DNA from: a virus
DNA: 64,000 bases
Reading direction: 5' to 3' (one strand)
Virus record (IMG/VR): IMGVR_UViG_3300035661_000015
Location: 64,001 to 128,000 of that record
Made by a program: the position numbers and the translations under genes. Below are positions 17,500 to 25,828 of this stretch, in pieces (positions within the stretch are counted from its first letter, which is position 1; each line of letters starts with the position of its first letter). Under the pieces are notes generated by a model. That model did no database searches. It was given only the letters and a program-made list of their open reading frames with translations, and was not told the DNA's origin.

Positions 17500-19045
17500 T
17501 TACTTAACTACCGGCTACAGCAACTATACGCGGTGCTTGCTTCAAGAACTACATGATAGCGGCAAGTACGAATTATTTGAACTTGGGTGCTATGGTCACC
17601 AAAATCATCCAGATGTTGCAAAAATCCCCTGGACCTTCTTTGGAAACCTACCAGAGAACGACCAGGAAGCCGCAATTTATAATTCAAACCCATCTAACAT
17701 GTTTGGCCTATGGAAGTTCGACGATATTTGCCTAAAAGTTCAACCCGATATCGTAGCGGATTTTCGGGATGAGTGGTATTTTAATTGGCAGGCTAATTCG
17801 GCCTATCGGGACTTTTTTCATTGGGTTATTCAGCCAACAGTTGATGCTGAACCACAAAATGAAGAGTGGCTTGCGACCTTCCAAAAGGCCGATGCAGTTT
17901 TAACATATCAGGACTGGTCACTTAAGGTTCTTCAAAGGGCCGATCCGTCCGGACTATTAAAATTAAAGGGCTCTGCGGTTTGCGGCATAGAAGATACTTT
18001 TAAAATTATTGGAGATAAGGCGGCCCATAAGAAGAATTGCGGACTAGATCCCGAATCATTTATTATTGGGTTCGCCTCACGCAATCAAATCAGAAAACAG
18101 TTTGGGCCGCTCTTGCGGGACTTTGCTAAACTACTTAGTGAGTTGCCCGCCCACAAGGCCGCAAAAACCCTTCTCTATTTACACACTACCTATCCGGATC
18201 AGGGTTGGGATATTCCACGTTTAATTAAAGAGTATGGGCTAAGTCAAAAGGTTCTCTTTACCTATCAGTGCCAAAATTGCGGGAACGCCAATATTCTACA
18301 CTTCCAGGAGTCGAAGACCTTTTGCCCGACCTGTAAGCAATACGCGGCGGTTCTACCTAATCCTGAGTTTGGCGTTAGTCGCGAAGCACTTGGTTATATT
18401 TATAATTTAATGGACTTGTACGTTCAATATTCAAACTCGGAGGGACTCGGCATAACATCAATTGAGGCAACGAGTTGTGGCGTTCCCCTATTCGCCCCCA
18501 ACTATTCCGCCATGTCCTACGTTGTTGATAAAACCCGTGGAATTAAATTAAAAACCCAAGACCTTATCATTGATCCGACAAATGGCGGCTGTAAAAGGGC
18601 GGTTCCCGATGGTACATCGTTCGTTGCCGAAATTAAAAAATATATGGAATTGCCCTCCGACCTAAAGGAAAAACGCCGCCACGAAACTCGCCGACTCGCC
18701 CTTGAACATTTTTCTTGGAAGAAGTGTGCGGCTAAATGGTCCGAAGTATTTGATACTTTTCCGCTGAAGGATGTAAACACCACTTGGAAATCGCCCCCTA
18801 GGATTTTTACCCCAAACCTTCAATTACCCCAGGGAATTAGCTTCAAAGATGCAGTTAGATGGGGAATTAATAATATTCTCGGCGACCCACGCTTGATGAA
18901 TACTTATATGGAATTGAAAATGGTAAATGATGCGGTCACGTATTCATCCAATAAAATTGACCACATAAATGTCTATCTAAATCAGATGTTACAATTACGA
19001 AATAGCATGAATGCGGCTGAAGAAAAACGGGCAAAGACTTTATGA
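17462..19045 (+). CDS. GT-B glycosyltransferase (GT4-like) with zinc knuckle
   Basis: 527 residues. The N-terminal Rossmann domain begins ILFVTEASYLTTGYSNYTR. The C-terminal half has the GT4 donor-site pattern: YVQYSNSEGLGITSIEATSCG with the E-x7-E pair, then NGGCK and a helical tail. Between the domains is an unusual CQNCG...CPTC zinc ribbon (about residues 271-294). It would transfer a sugar from a nucleotide donor; acceptor unknown. It is the first of several glycosyltransferases in the operon and is followed by an ATGA-coupled small gene. The fold call is good, the substrate unknown. Confidence 0.85.
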   Translation: MNKKKILFVTEASYLTTGYSNYTRCLLQELHDSGKYELFELGCYGHQNHPDVAKIPWTFFGNLPENDQEAAIYNSNPSNMFGLWKFDDICLKVQPDIVADFRDEWYFNWQANSAYRDFFHWVIQPTVDAEPQNEEWLATFQKADAVLTYQDWSLKVLQRADPSGLLKLKGSAVCGIEDTFKIIGDKAAHKKNCGLDPESFIIGFASRNQIRKQFGPLLRDFAKLLSELPAHKAAKTLLYLHTTYPDQGWDIPRLIKEYGLSQKVLFTYQCQNCGNANILHFQESKTFCPTCKQYAAVLPNPEFGVSREALGYIYNLMDLYVQYSNSEGLGITSIEATSCGVPLFAPNYSAMSYVVDKTRGIKLKTQDLIIDPTNGGCKRAVPDGTSFVAEIKKYMELPSDLKEKRRHETRRLALEHFSWKKCAAKWSEVFDTFPLKDVNTTWKSPPRIFTPNLQLPQGISFKDAVRWGINNILGDPRLMNTYMELKMVNDAVTYSSNKIDHINVYLNQMLQLRNSMNAAEEKRAKTL

Positions 19046-19260
19046 TGTATAAGTGGGGAAGATCAAACGCTCAAATATATACAAGAAAAGAAATACTTTC
19101 ACTTAAACTAAAGGGTTTTATATATCGTTCTCTTGTAACGTGGTACGAAGTTTTACAAAAACAATCCTCCGATATTATTTTCGATAGGCAAGATTTATAT
19201 ATTAAAGTATATGGTTTAGATAAAAAATTATTTAAAGGAAAAAGATATAGTTTAAAATGA
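19042..19260 (+). CDS. Small basic hypothetical protein (72 aa)
   Basis: ATGATG at 19042 overlaps the upstream stop, and its own stop overlaps the next ATG. The product is Lys/Tyr/Leu-rich (net basic), helical, with no cysteine pattern or membrane helix. Position within the cassette is the only clue. Confidence 0.55.
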   Translation: MMYKWGRSNAQIYTRKEILSLKLKGFIYRSLVTWYEVLQKQSSDIIFDRQDLYIKVYGLDKKLFKGKRYSLK

Positions 19261-19730
19261 AATATCGACAAATTAAATTTAATAATGGTGAACAAAGTTT
19301 AGTAAATCTTGAAAAGTGTGGCTATATCTACATTGATACGAATAAGAGCCTTATTGAGTTTTTTGGCGAGTTCACTGGCGAAAATATTGAGTCTACTGAT
19401 TTTTCTATGAATTATAAGTTCCTATTTGGAACAACCGCAGATAAGGATCATTTAGAAGCTCTTATATATTATTTAAATCAACACAGAGATTTTGAATTAA
19501 TTGAATCAAATACTGAAGATGGTAGAAAACTTATCTTTGCTGTTAATTTTGACAAGTTCATTTACTGTGTTAAGTCTGAAACCGGATGGCGATGTTATTA
19601 TACTAATGATAAATTCATTGATTTGAACTTTGACTTTATTGATATTTTTTCGGTAGTCTTAAAGGCGGTAAGGGAGTTCGACAAAGAGACCCAATATATC
19701 ACTAACCTAAAAAATCAGGAAACCGTATGA
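19257..19730 (+). CDS. Hypothetical protein (157 aa)
   Basis: ATGA-coupled at both ends. A soluble alpha/beta protein rich in Phe, Asp and Asn, with no identifiable motif. It sits between two GT4-like enzymes. Confidence 0.6.
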   Translation: MKYRQIKFNNGEQSLVNLEKCGYIYIDTNKSLIEFFGEFTGENIESTDFSMNYKFLFGTTADKDHLEALIYYLNQHRDFELIESNTEDGRKLIFAVNFDKFIYCVKSETGWRCYYTNDKFIDLNFDFIDIFSVVLKAVREFDKETQYITNLKNQETV

Positions 19731-20788
19731 ACATTCTTATGATTGCCCCTTTCGATACAACTGGCTATGGACAAGCTTCTCTAGCCGTTCTTAAATCCCT
19801 TCGTACATTCGCCAACGTAACCCCTAAGGTTTTAAATCTTGGGGGCTGTTACGAATTAAATGAAGAGGAGAAATCATATTTTAATGAAACGGGTGTCGCA
19901 GACTATGATGCTGTAATTCAAATGAGTCTACCCGAACATTTTACTTATGATGCTAGGGCCGGTATTAATATTGGGTGGTTTTTCTGGGAGTCAGACCGTT
20001 TACCACAATGGTGGGTCAATCCATTAAAAACAATGGATATGATTTTCGTATCCAATAAAACAACATTACAAGCATCTATCAACTCACTTGGACATAAAGC
20101 TAATCTTCGTGTAGTTCCCATTCCGTGTGATCCGGAAATTTATAAGAAAGAACATACGGGCTTTAATATCAAATTCAACTCAAATAAAAAGCCATATATA
20201 TTCTATTCTATCGGAGAATGGACTGAGCGAAAGAATTATAGGGATTTGGTGAGAGCATTCCACCTTGCTTTTGATCCAAATGATCCGGTCGAACTCATTA
20301 TTAAGACGGGTGGGGCTACCGACGAACAGATTTGGGGCGATATTAACACGGTTAAACAATCTCTTGGTTTATATGAGGATATCGATCACTATAAGAAGGA
20401 AATAATTATAAATCAACCGCTCCCATATAAGAGTATTCTTTCTATGCACCAAAATTGTGACTGCTTTGTCTCAACGTCTTTGGGCGAGGGTTGGAGTTTG
20501 CCGACTTTTGATGCCTATGCTTTTGGTAATCCGACGATTAGTCCAGTTTCTTTTGAAGAGAATAATTTTTCTGATTTTCATCTATATAGATCGGAAGAAA
20601 GGTGTAATCAACCGCCGCTCTATACGGGGGATCAAAAAATGTATCGACCGTCAGTTGATCAGGTTATTAGATGTATGAGAGAGGCTTATAAGAGTCCGGA
20701 GAAGTATGAAATTGATGTAAGTAAATTTTCCTATGAGAGTATTGGGAAAATGATTGGACAAAAATTACAATATATTGAGGATGTTTAA
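19727..20788 (+). CDS. GT-B glycosyltransferase, GT4-like
   Basis: 353 residues. NILMIAPFDTTGYGQASLAVL forms the first Rossmann strand and glycine loop. YSIGEWTERKNYRDLVRAF is the typical start of the donor domain, and CFVSTSLGEGWSLPTFDAYAFG is the E-x7-D/E nucleotide-sugar motif. The opening motif closely parallels that of the 17462 enzyme, so they are probably paralogues. It adds a sugar of unknown kind to an unknown acceptor. Overlaps the preceding gene by ATGA. Confidence 0.85.
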   Translation: MNILMIAPFDTTGYGQASLAVLKSLRTFANVTPKVLNLGGCYELNEEEKSYFNETGVADYDAVIQMSLPEHFTYDARAGINIGWFFWESDRLPQWWVNPLKTMDMIFVSNKTTLQASINSLGHKANLRVVPIPCDPEIYKKEHTGFNIKFNSNKKPYIFYSIGEWTERKNYRDLVRAFHLAFDPNDPVELIIKTGGATDEQIWGDINTVKQSLGLYEDIDHYKKEIIINQPLPYKSILSMHQNCDCFVSTSLGEGWSLPTFDAYAFGNPTISPVSFEENNFSDFHLYRSEERCNQPPLYTGDQKMYRPSVDQVIRCMREAYKSPEKYEIDVSKFSYESIGKMIGQKLQYIEDV

Positions 20789-20790
20789 AC

Positions 20791-21081
20791 ATGTATTACT
20801 GCGTCCTAATATCTTCGCGGGATGAGCCCCTAATTAAAAAATACAAAGGCCCCAAATATCAGCTTTATGGGTTCACTAAGATTTTCACGGACAAAGAAAT
20901 GTCCAAAATTATAAAACTACTTCAGCCCTATGATATCAGACTTTTTGAAAGAATCGTATTTAAAGATAAAAAAGAGTCATCATTAAAAAATAAGATAAGG
21001 GCGGTTATGGGGCCAAGTATGGATTTGATTGAATGTAGAATTTTAGCAAAGAAATTTTTACCACTAGAGAAAGTTATATGA
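20791..21081 (+). CDS. Hypothetical protein (96 aa)
   Basis: Starts three bases after the glycosyltransferase stop and shares ATGA with the kinase-like gene. A basic soluble protein with no known motif. The segment RAVMGPSMDLIECRILAKKF resembles ordinary helix packing only. Confidence 0.55.
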   Translation: MYYCVLISSRDEPLIKKYKGPKYQLYGFTKIFTDKEMSKIIKLLQPYDIRLFERIVFKDKKESSLKNKIRAVMGPSMDLIECRILAKKFLPLEKVI

Positions 21082-21584
21082 TGGGACAATTATGGGCAAC
21101 GATAGGGCCAGCACGATCGGGAAAAAGTACGTGGGCAACAGAATGGAAGTATGATGAAAGAATTATTGGGAATAAATGTATTTTTGAAGATGATCATTTG
21201 CGACTCTCCCTACATGGAGAACGCTATAAAAGGTTAGCCGAACCGATGATCTTTGGGATGAAGTATACGACTTTAAGAGCACTCTTAAAATCAAACGACC
21301 ATGTTCTAAATCCCGAAACAAATACTACCGAGAGGTCTATACGAAATTTATTAGAGATCGACCCAAAATGTATTTTTATTATCTTCGACACGCCCCTAGA
21401 AATTTGTATTCAGAGAGCTATTGACACAGGGCAGTCCGACCTTATAGAATGTAATGTAATCAACCGACATTACCAAAATATGTTAAATCTTACGAACAGT
21501 AATTCACTTGAATCTTCGGACTTATATAGCCATACATATAAAATACAACAATTTATCGCAGAGATTAGAAAAGAATATTCATGA
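21078..21584 (+). CDS. P-loop kinase, polynucleotide-kinase-like
   Basis: 168 residues starting at tandem ATGs. The P-loop GPARSGKST is at about residues 10-18. EDDHLRLSLHGERY resembles the acceptor-binding region of T4 PNK-type kinases, and FIIFDTPLEICIQRAIDTGQ is the strand plus Arg lid segment of the AAA_33/PNK group. It may phosphorylate 5'-OH ends or a small metabolite such as a sugar or nucleoside. With an RNA ligase elsewhere in the genome a repair role is possible; being embedded among glycosyltransferases, a sugar-kinase-like role is the alternative. Confidence 0.65.
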   Translation: MMGQLWATIGPARSGKSTWATEWKYDERIIGNKCIFEDDHLRLSLHGERYKRLAEPMIFGMKYTTLRALLKSNDHVLNPETNTTERSIRNLLEIDPKCIFIIFDTPLEICIQRAIDTGQSDLIECNVINRHYQNMLNLTNSNSLESSDLYSHTYKIQQFIAEIRKEYS

Positions 21585-21733
21585 AAAATCGCAAAAAGAA
21601 GTTGTTTGCATTTGGGATTATCACCCCCGATGGTAGAAAAATTCAGCTATCTGGGACCAAGGATGGTGAAAGAATTGAAAATGCCAAATCTATTTGTCAT
21701 GAATTAAATTCATTACTAGAAAAGTCAAATTAA
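21581..21733 (+). CDS. Small hypothetical protein (50 aa)
   Basis: ATGA overlap with the kinase gene, ending TAA 21733. Basic N-terminus (MKNRKKKLFAFGIITPDGRK), then an amphipathic helix. Reads as an ordinary coding frame. Confidence 0.55.
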   Translation: MKNRKKKLFAFGIITPDGRKIQLSGTKDGERIENAKSICHELNSLLEKSN

Positions 21734-21734
21734 A

Positions 21735-21812
21735 ATGGTTACAATTATTGATCAAATGCAGACCGAGTTTATTACCATACTTATATGTTCGTATTTCTTT
21801 ATAGGTTTTTAA
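21735..21812 (+). CDS. Possible 25-aa membrane miniprotein or broken 5' part
   Basis: ATG 21735 to TAA 21812 encodes a short peptide ending in a hydrophobic helix (FITILICSYFFIGF). The frame continues after TAA and TAG stops into the next membrane frame, so this may be the start of a decayed gene. Confidence 0.3.
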   Translation: MVTIIDQMQTEFITILICSYFFIGF

Positions 21813-21821
21813 TTGCTATAG

Positions 21822-21971
21822 ATTCGGCGAATAAGAAAGAAATTTTTTTTAATTGTAGTTGTACTATGGCCCATCGTTATCTTAAAATTAATATATAGGG
21901 CCGCAATACCTACATTAAAATTTCTTAAAAATTCCATTTATGAATTCTTCATTTACATTAAGGAAATATAA
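21822..21971 (+). CDS. Small membrane protein frame lacking ATG (49 aa)
   Basis: The frame immediately after TAG 21819-21821 reads IRRIRKKFFLIVVVLWPIV and onward to a TAA one base before the next gene. A basic N-terminus followed by one strong hydrophobic helix is a classical inner-membrane anchor. No ATG, GTG or TTG is in frame; ATT 21822 or ATA 21831 would have to initiate, or it is the remnant of a gene whose first part is at 21735. It is not merely a shadow, since no other gene covers this stretch. Confidence 0.4.
   Translation: MRRIRKKFFLIVVVLWPIVILKLIYRAAIPTLKFLKNSIYEFFIYIKEI
21859..21888 (+). promoter_or_regulatory. Weak promoter-like site before 21973 gene
   Basis: TTGTAC, 18 bases, TAAAAT, ending 85 bases before the glycosyltransferase start. 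It overlaps a possible small gene, so support is modest. Confidence 0.25.
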
Positions 21972-21972
21972 T

Positions 21973-22977
21973 ATGAGTCCGATTAAACAAATTCTACACA
22001 AGGCTCTACGAAAGCCGACCGACCGACTAAATGTAATTACTTTTTCAACCCACGAGGGTTATCAAACAAACCTACGTAACGTCAACGCTAATTTTTATTG
22101 CTTTGATGGTGGTGGTTTTAAAATATGGAATAGGGCATCTAGGCCCGTTCCTAACAATCATTATATCATCCCGCTACCAACCTCCGAAAACCTAATCCAG
22201 TTCCTCCCACTTGGAACGATGTATGACCTAGTTTTCTCACAAAATAATCATGTCCATTTTAATCAAGCTTATCAGTTATCACGACAATTAAATATTCCAC
22301 TGATCAATCTACAACACTGTCTTCCTCAAACAAAAGACCCTAAATATATTAATCAGATTAAAGGTATGAGGGCCGATATCGATGTTTTTATTACGGACTT
22401 TTCTAGAGATGAGTGGGGTTGGGGCGAAAATGAAGCACGTGTTGTAAAGCACGGAATGGACACTGATCTTTTTACAGATCAGGATAAGCGGAGAAATATA
22501 AATGTATTATCGGTCGTAAATGACTTTATTAACCGAGATGCTCAGGTCGGGTATTCAGTCTGGAAAGAAACGGTCGGGGGCTTTACCACAAGAGTTTTGG
22601 GCGAAACGCCGGGACTTTCAGTTGGGGCCAAAGATAACGACGAACTTGTAGACGCCTATAATACTTGCGGCGTATTTTTAAATACAGCTACCTCGTCCCC
22701 AATTCCTATGAGTTTAATGGAGGCAATGTCTTGTGGGGCACCTTGCGTTTCTTTGTGGAACCCTATGATTGCTACTGTTATTAGACATGGTGAGAATGGA
22801 CTTATAGCAAAAGATGTAGGGGGGCTAAGGGCGGGATTAAAATACATGTTGGAGAATCCTGAGTTAGCCAAAAAGATGGGGAATGAGGCCCGCCACGATA
22901 TTATAAAGTATTATTCCCTTCAAAGGTTTACAGACGATTGGGACGCCCTATTTCAAGATGCGATTAAACTTTTTTGA
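21973..22977 (+). CDS. GT-B glycosyltransferase, GT4-like
   Basis: Start at ATG 21973, eight bases after AAGGA, rather than the upstream ATG at 21940. 334 residues. The N-terminal domain includes LVFSQNNHVHFNQAYQLS. The donor domain includes VFLNTATSSPIPMSLMEAMSCG (E-containing nucleotide-sugar motif), HGENGLIAKD and a C-terminal helical hook. It is another member of the cassette's GT4 set, with a dispersed repeat copy (22487-22496) in frame as DKRRN. Substrates unknown. Confidence 0.85.
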   Translation: MSPIKQILHKALRKPTDRLNVITFSTHEGYQTNLRNVNANFYCFDGGGFKIWNRASRPVPNNHYIIPLPTSENLIQFLPLGTMYDLVFSQNNHVHFNQAYQLSRQLNIPLINLQHCLPQTKDPKYINQIKGMRADIDVFITDFSRDEWGWGENEARVVKHGMDTDLFTDQDKRRNINVLSVVNDFINRDAQVGYSVWKETVGGFTTRVLGETPGLSVGAKDNDELVDAYNTCGVFLNTATSSPIPMSLMEAMSCGAPCVSLWNPMIATVIRHGENGLIAKDVGGLRAGLKYMLENPELAKKMGNEARHDIIKYYSLQRFTDDWDALFQDAIKLF

Positions 22978-23057
22978 TCAGGGTAATAATTTTAATTATA
23001 CTGGTGGCAAGATTTATAGAAATTTTAAAAACAATAAAGGCGGAGTGGAATAAATGA
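22974..23057 (+). CDS. Possible 27-aa membrane microprotein
   Basis: TTG 22974 overlaps the upstream TGA, and the frame ends in TGA sharing ATGA with the next gene. The product (IRVIILIILVARFIEIL then a basic-acidic tail) is a single transmembrane helix. The double overlap fits the operon's style. No clear ribosome site, so tentative. Confidence 0.35.
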   Translation: MIRVIILIILVARFIEILKTIKAEWNK

Positions 23058-23521
23058 AAATTAATTTAACGATAAACAATCTGGTAGTTATGGGGGATTG
23101 GGTAAATGTAGACCCGCTTTGTGGCGACGGAACTAAAAAGAATGTACCCCTTGATAATCTCGACGAAATTTGCGATAATGGTGAAGTTGAGGTAATTAGG
23201 GCCAACATGGTTCTTTCTTTCTATTCGTATAGGGTCACCCAATCAATTATTAATCATTGGGCCAAAAAACTAGAGATTGGCGGCAAACTCATCTTAATCG
23301 AAAAAGATGCCGATCAAATCATCAACGCTTTTAAAAATCGAAAGATTCAGGTCGGGGACCTTAATACCCTTATGCTTGGCGAACAAAACTACCCGTTTCA
23401 GTATTGTCGATCATTAACTAATTTGAAGCAAATGACAAGATATATTGAGAACGCCGGACTAAAAGTTACTATGACAGACTTTGGTAACATTTATTTTACA
23501 ATTGAGGCAATTAGACAATGA
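23054..23521 (+). CDS. SAM-methyltransferase-like protein, degenerate
   Basis: 155 residues. It has the late part of a class I methyltransferase fold: VIRANMVLSFYSYRVTQSII (strand 4 and helix), WAKKLEIGGKLILIEKDAD (the L.pGG.l.i motif and strand 5), then a final hairpin. The early glycine-rich SAM loop is not clear; DPLCGDGTKKN may replace it. Similar small proteins accompany LPS/O-antigen genes. It may methylate a sugar or be a non-catalytic relative. Confidence 0.6.
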   Translation: MKINLTINNLVVMGDWVNVDPLCGDGTKKNVPLDNLDEICDNGEVEVIRANMVLSFYSYRVTQSIINHWAKKLEIGGKLILIEKDADQIINAFKNRKIQVGDLNTLMLGEQNYPFQYCRSLTNLKQMTRYIENAGLKVTMTDFGNIYFTIEAIRQ

Positions 23522-24318
23522 GTGATGAAAATGTAAACGCCCCCGTAGCCTTCTCTTGCTTTAACTGTTTTTTCGCAGAATTAAGCGGAGAAAGTCAAGT
23601 GGGGTGTTCTTTGGGCCTTATCGACAAGTATAGGGCTCAAACAGAGGTTGAACTAAGGGACGGTTTTTTTAGCGTTGTGGGGCGGGCCGGTTGCCGAACA
23701 TTCCGCCACAAGGATTCCGTAGTTAATCCCCCTGATAATTTCTCCGCTCAAGTATTTGATGAGGCTAGTTTTACTTTCGATTTAGTTATGTCTGTAGATA
23801 AGACCGAATCGGATTTTGTGCAGGTAATCGATTTTGCAAGAAATATTGTTAATGGGTCCAAGGTAAAGCCCCTGGGCGTCTATTTCGTATTACGCCCCAA
23901 CACCTTTTTGGCTAGTGATTTTTGGGTCGAAATTAATAAAAATCCTCTTGGCGTACCTTTTTATATTACGACCATACAAGAGGATTGTAATCACTTAAAG
24001 GCAATTGACGAGGGTGTTTCAAAATGCACAGCCGAATGGGTTTGGACAATTCGGTCGGTTGACTTTACTCGTTATGATTTTATTGATCGTGCTAACTACT
24101 TAATTAACCATAAGTTAGATCGATTCGTATTGACCGATATGGGTAACGGCAGCCTTACTAGACGTGATATTTTTAATACTTTAGGTGGTAATGTGCCCGT
24201 ATTAGAAGATCCGGAGAGGCCCCTAAAAAATTATGTTGATAAAGTTATGTATTTTGCCGACAAGGATCAACATCACTACCTAATTAAAAATAATCGACAT
24301 ACTTTTTATGAGGAATAA
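23518..24318 (+). CDS. Hypothetical protein with N-terminal Cys cluster (266 aa)
   Basis: ATGA overlap upstream. The first 65 residues contain CFNC, GCSLG and GCRTF, a likely metal-binding site. The rest (about 80-266) alternates strands and helices and includes FYITTIQEDCNHLKAIDEG and VWTIRSVDFTRYDFI. That is reminiscent of a GT-A-like nucleotide-diphosphosugar fold, but no clear DxD is present. Two repeat copies in opposite orientation (23584, 23739) lie within it. Function unknown. Confidence 0.6.
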   Translation: MSDENVNAPVAFSCFNCFFAELSGESQVGCSLGLIDKYRAQTEVELRDGFFSVVGRAGCRTFRHKDSVVNPPDNFSAQVFDEASFTFDLVMSVDKTESDFVQVIDFARNIVNGSKVKPLGVYFVLRPNTFLASDFWVEINKNPLGVPFYITTIQEDCNHLKAIDEGVSKCTAEWVWTIRSVDFTRYDFIDRANYLINHKLDRFVLTDMGNGSLTRRDIFNTLGGNVPVLEDPERPLKNYVDKVMYFADKDQHHYLIKNNRHTFYEE

Positions 24319-24664
24319 TGTGCTTAATATAGTTGAAAAAGATTGGGGCTGGGAAAAGTGGATTGTTAATAATGATTTTTATTGTGGTAAAATCCTCCAT
24401 ATTAACGTCGGTGCATCGACCTCTTACCATAAGCACATACAAAAGCTAGAAACATTATTTGTTCAAAGTGGTACACTTAAGGTACTATATGGAGAAGAGG
24501 ATAGTCCTAGTATATATTATTTAAGTGAAGGCGAGTCTATGACAATCTATAAGAATATTTTTCATAAACTTATCGCCTTTAACGAAGCCGTAGAGTTGAT
24601 TGAGTTTTCAACCCACCACGAGGATAGCGATAGTATCAGAAAAAAGTTTGTGTACAATGTATAA
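24308..24664 (+). CDS. Cupin-domain protein
   Basis: 118 residues forming one cupin barrel: GWEKWIVNNDFYCGKILHI, then TSYHKHIQKLETLFVQSG with the HxH...E metal residues, and FHKLIAFNE as the second cupin motif. It resembles the C-terminal cupin of mannose-6-phosphate isomerase/mannose-1-phosphate guanylyltransferase enzymes. In this cassette it probably isomerises or epimerises a sugar or nucleotide sugar. Overlaps both neighbours. Confidence 0.75.
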   Translation: MRNNVLNIVEKDWGWEKWIVNNDFYCGKILHINVGASTSYHKHIQKLETLFVQSGTLKVLYGEEDSPSIYYLSEGESMTIYKNIFHKLIAFNEAVELIEFSTHHEDSDSIRKKFVYNV

Positions 24665-25331
24665 TCTAAATTATTTTGAAAAAGGAATTTGTCTCTGTCT
24701 CGACAAACGATATAAGACTCAGTGGCTTGATTTAAAAAAACAATTTACTAGCCGAAATTTTCAAGTGGAAGACTTTATTACAGGAGGGGGAACCGATCTT
24801 CCATATGCTACGTATTCTAGGATTGATGATCCTTGGCCAAAAAGTAATAAGGTCAAACATCGTGAAAATTTTAATGCAATGTATAAAAGGTGCCAGGACT
24901 CTGGTTATAAAAATGCCCTATTCCTAGAGGATGATGTTATCCTACTGGATAATTTTAACGAAGTGTTCAATAAGGCTATTTCTGACATTGAAACACTTAA
25001 TATCAAATGGGACTTATTGTATCTTGGGGTTAATTTGAGCTGGGCGAAATCAGAAGAAGTCACGCCAAACTTATTAAGATTGAGGGAAAACGCCCTTACA
25101 ACCCACGCCTTTGCAATTAATAATGAGCACCATGATATGTTCACAAGGCTAAGACAGCTTGGTCCCGGTGAAACAGATTTAAAAATCGCCGATGTTATAC
25201 AGACGAACCCCGAATTTGGCTGTTATTCAATCTGGCCAAATATTGCTATTCAAAAAACTGGCTTTAGTCATATTGTTGGTGGTAATCTAGATTATGATGA
25301 ATATTTTAAAAATAGGGGAACGTGTTTATGA
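24657..25331 (+). CDS. GT25-like glycosyltransferase
   Basis: Start at ATG 24657, overlapping the cupin stop. 224 residues. YFEKGICLCLDKRYKTQWLDL matches the opening of family 25 LPS glycosyltransferases, and ALFLEDDVILL is the EDDV acidic metal motif of that fold. Ends ATGA-coupled to the next gene. Likely adds galactose or a related sugar, but specificity cannot be read. Confidence 0.8.
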   Translation: MYNLNYFEKGICLCLDKRYKTQWLDLKKQFTSRNFQVEDFITGGGTDLPYATYSRIDDPWPKSNKVKHRENFNAMYKRCQDSGYKNALFLEDDVILLDNFNEVFNKAISDIETLNIKWDLLYLGVNLSWAKSEEVTPNLLRLRENALTTHAFAINNEHHDMFTRLRQLGPGETDLKIADVIQTNPEFGCYSIWPNIAIQKTGFSHIVGGNLDYDEYFKNRGTCL

Positions 25332-25828
25332 AAATAAGTGTTTTAGTTTTTGAGGATTTTGGCACCGTAGAATACTTTAATAAGGCTATAAAATTATTGT
25401 TAGAAGAAAATAATGGTAGTATACTTATAAAAGATAAATGTTCTGACATTATAAACTTAGAACCGTTTCGTGAAAAGGTCAAACAAAATCCTGATTACGG
25501 ATTTATGTATGGGGACTCTTTATTACTAGGAGAAACCCAAGTGCCTATCTATAGAGAACCTTTTGATGCACACCGTTTAATGAATTTTAACTTTGTTGGT
25601 GGACCCGTACTATTTAATCTACAAGCACTTACTCTTCTTGGTGAAGATCTTATAGATAAAAATTTAAGAATTTTTAAGTTATATGATCTGTGCTTACGTG
25701 TGAGTAAAACTCGTATAGGTCACCATATTCCAAAAATAATTGCCACCGAATCAACCCTTGTCTGGAGTCCGGCATTATTACAAAGTGAAATTACGTACTT
25801 ACAAAGAAAATATGGAGTCGCCCAATGA
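25328..25828 (+). CDS. GT-A (GT2-like) protein, short
   Basis: ATG 25328 follows AGGGGA. 166 residues. It keeps the middle of a GT2 fold: YGFMYGDSLLLGETQ with a GD acidic pair where DxD would be, then PFDAHRLMNFNFVGGPVLFN, typical of the acceptor-side strand. The N-terminal nucleotide-binding unit is much reduced, and the whole is shorter than usual GT2 enzymes (about 230 or more). It may work as a partner of a neighbour. Catalysis not assured. Confidence 0.6.
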   Translation: MKISVLVFEDFGTVEYFNKAIKLLLEENNGSILIKDKCSDIINLEPFREKVKQNPDYGFMYGDSLLLGETQVPIYREPFDAHRLMNFNFVGGPVLFNLQALTLLGEDLIDKNLRIFKLYDLCLRVSKTRIGHHIPKIIATESTLVWSPALLQSEITYLQRKYGVAQ

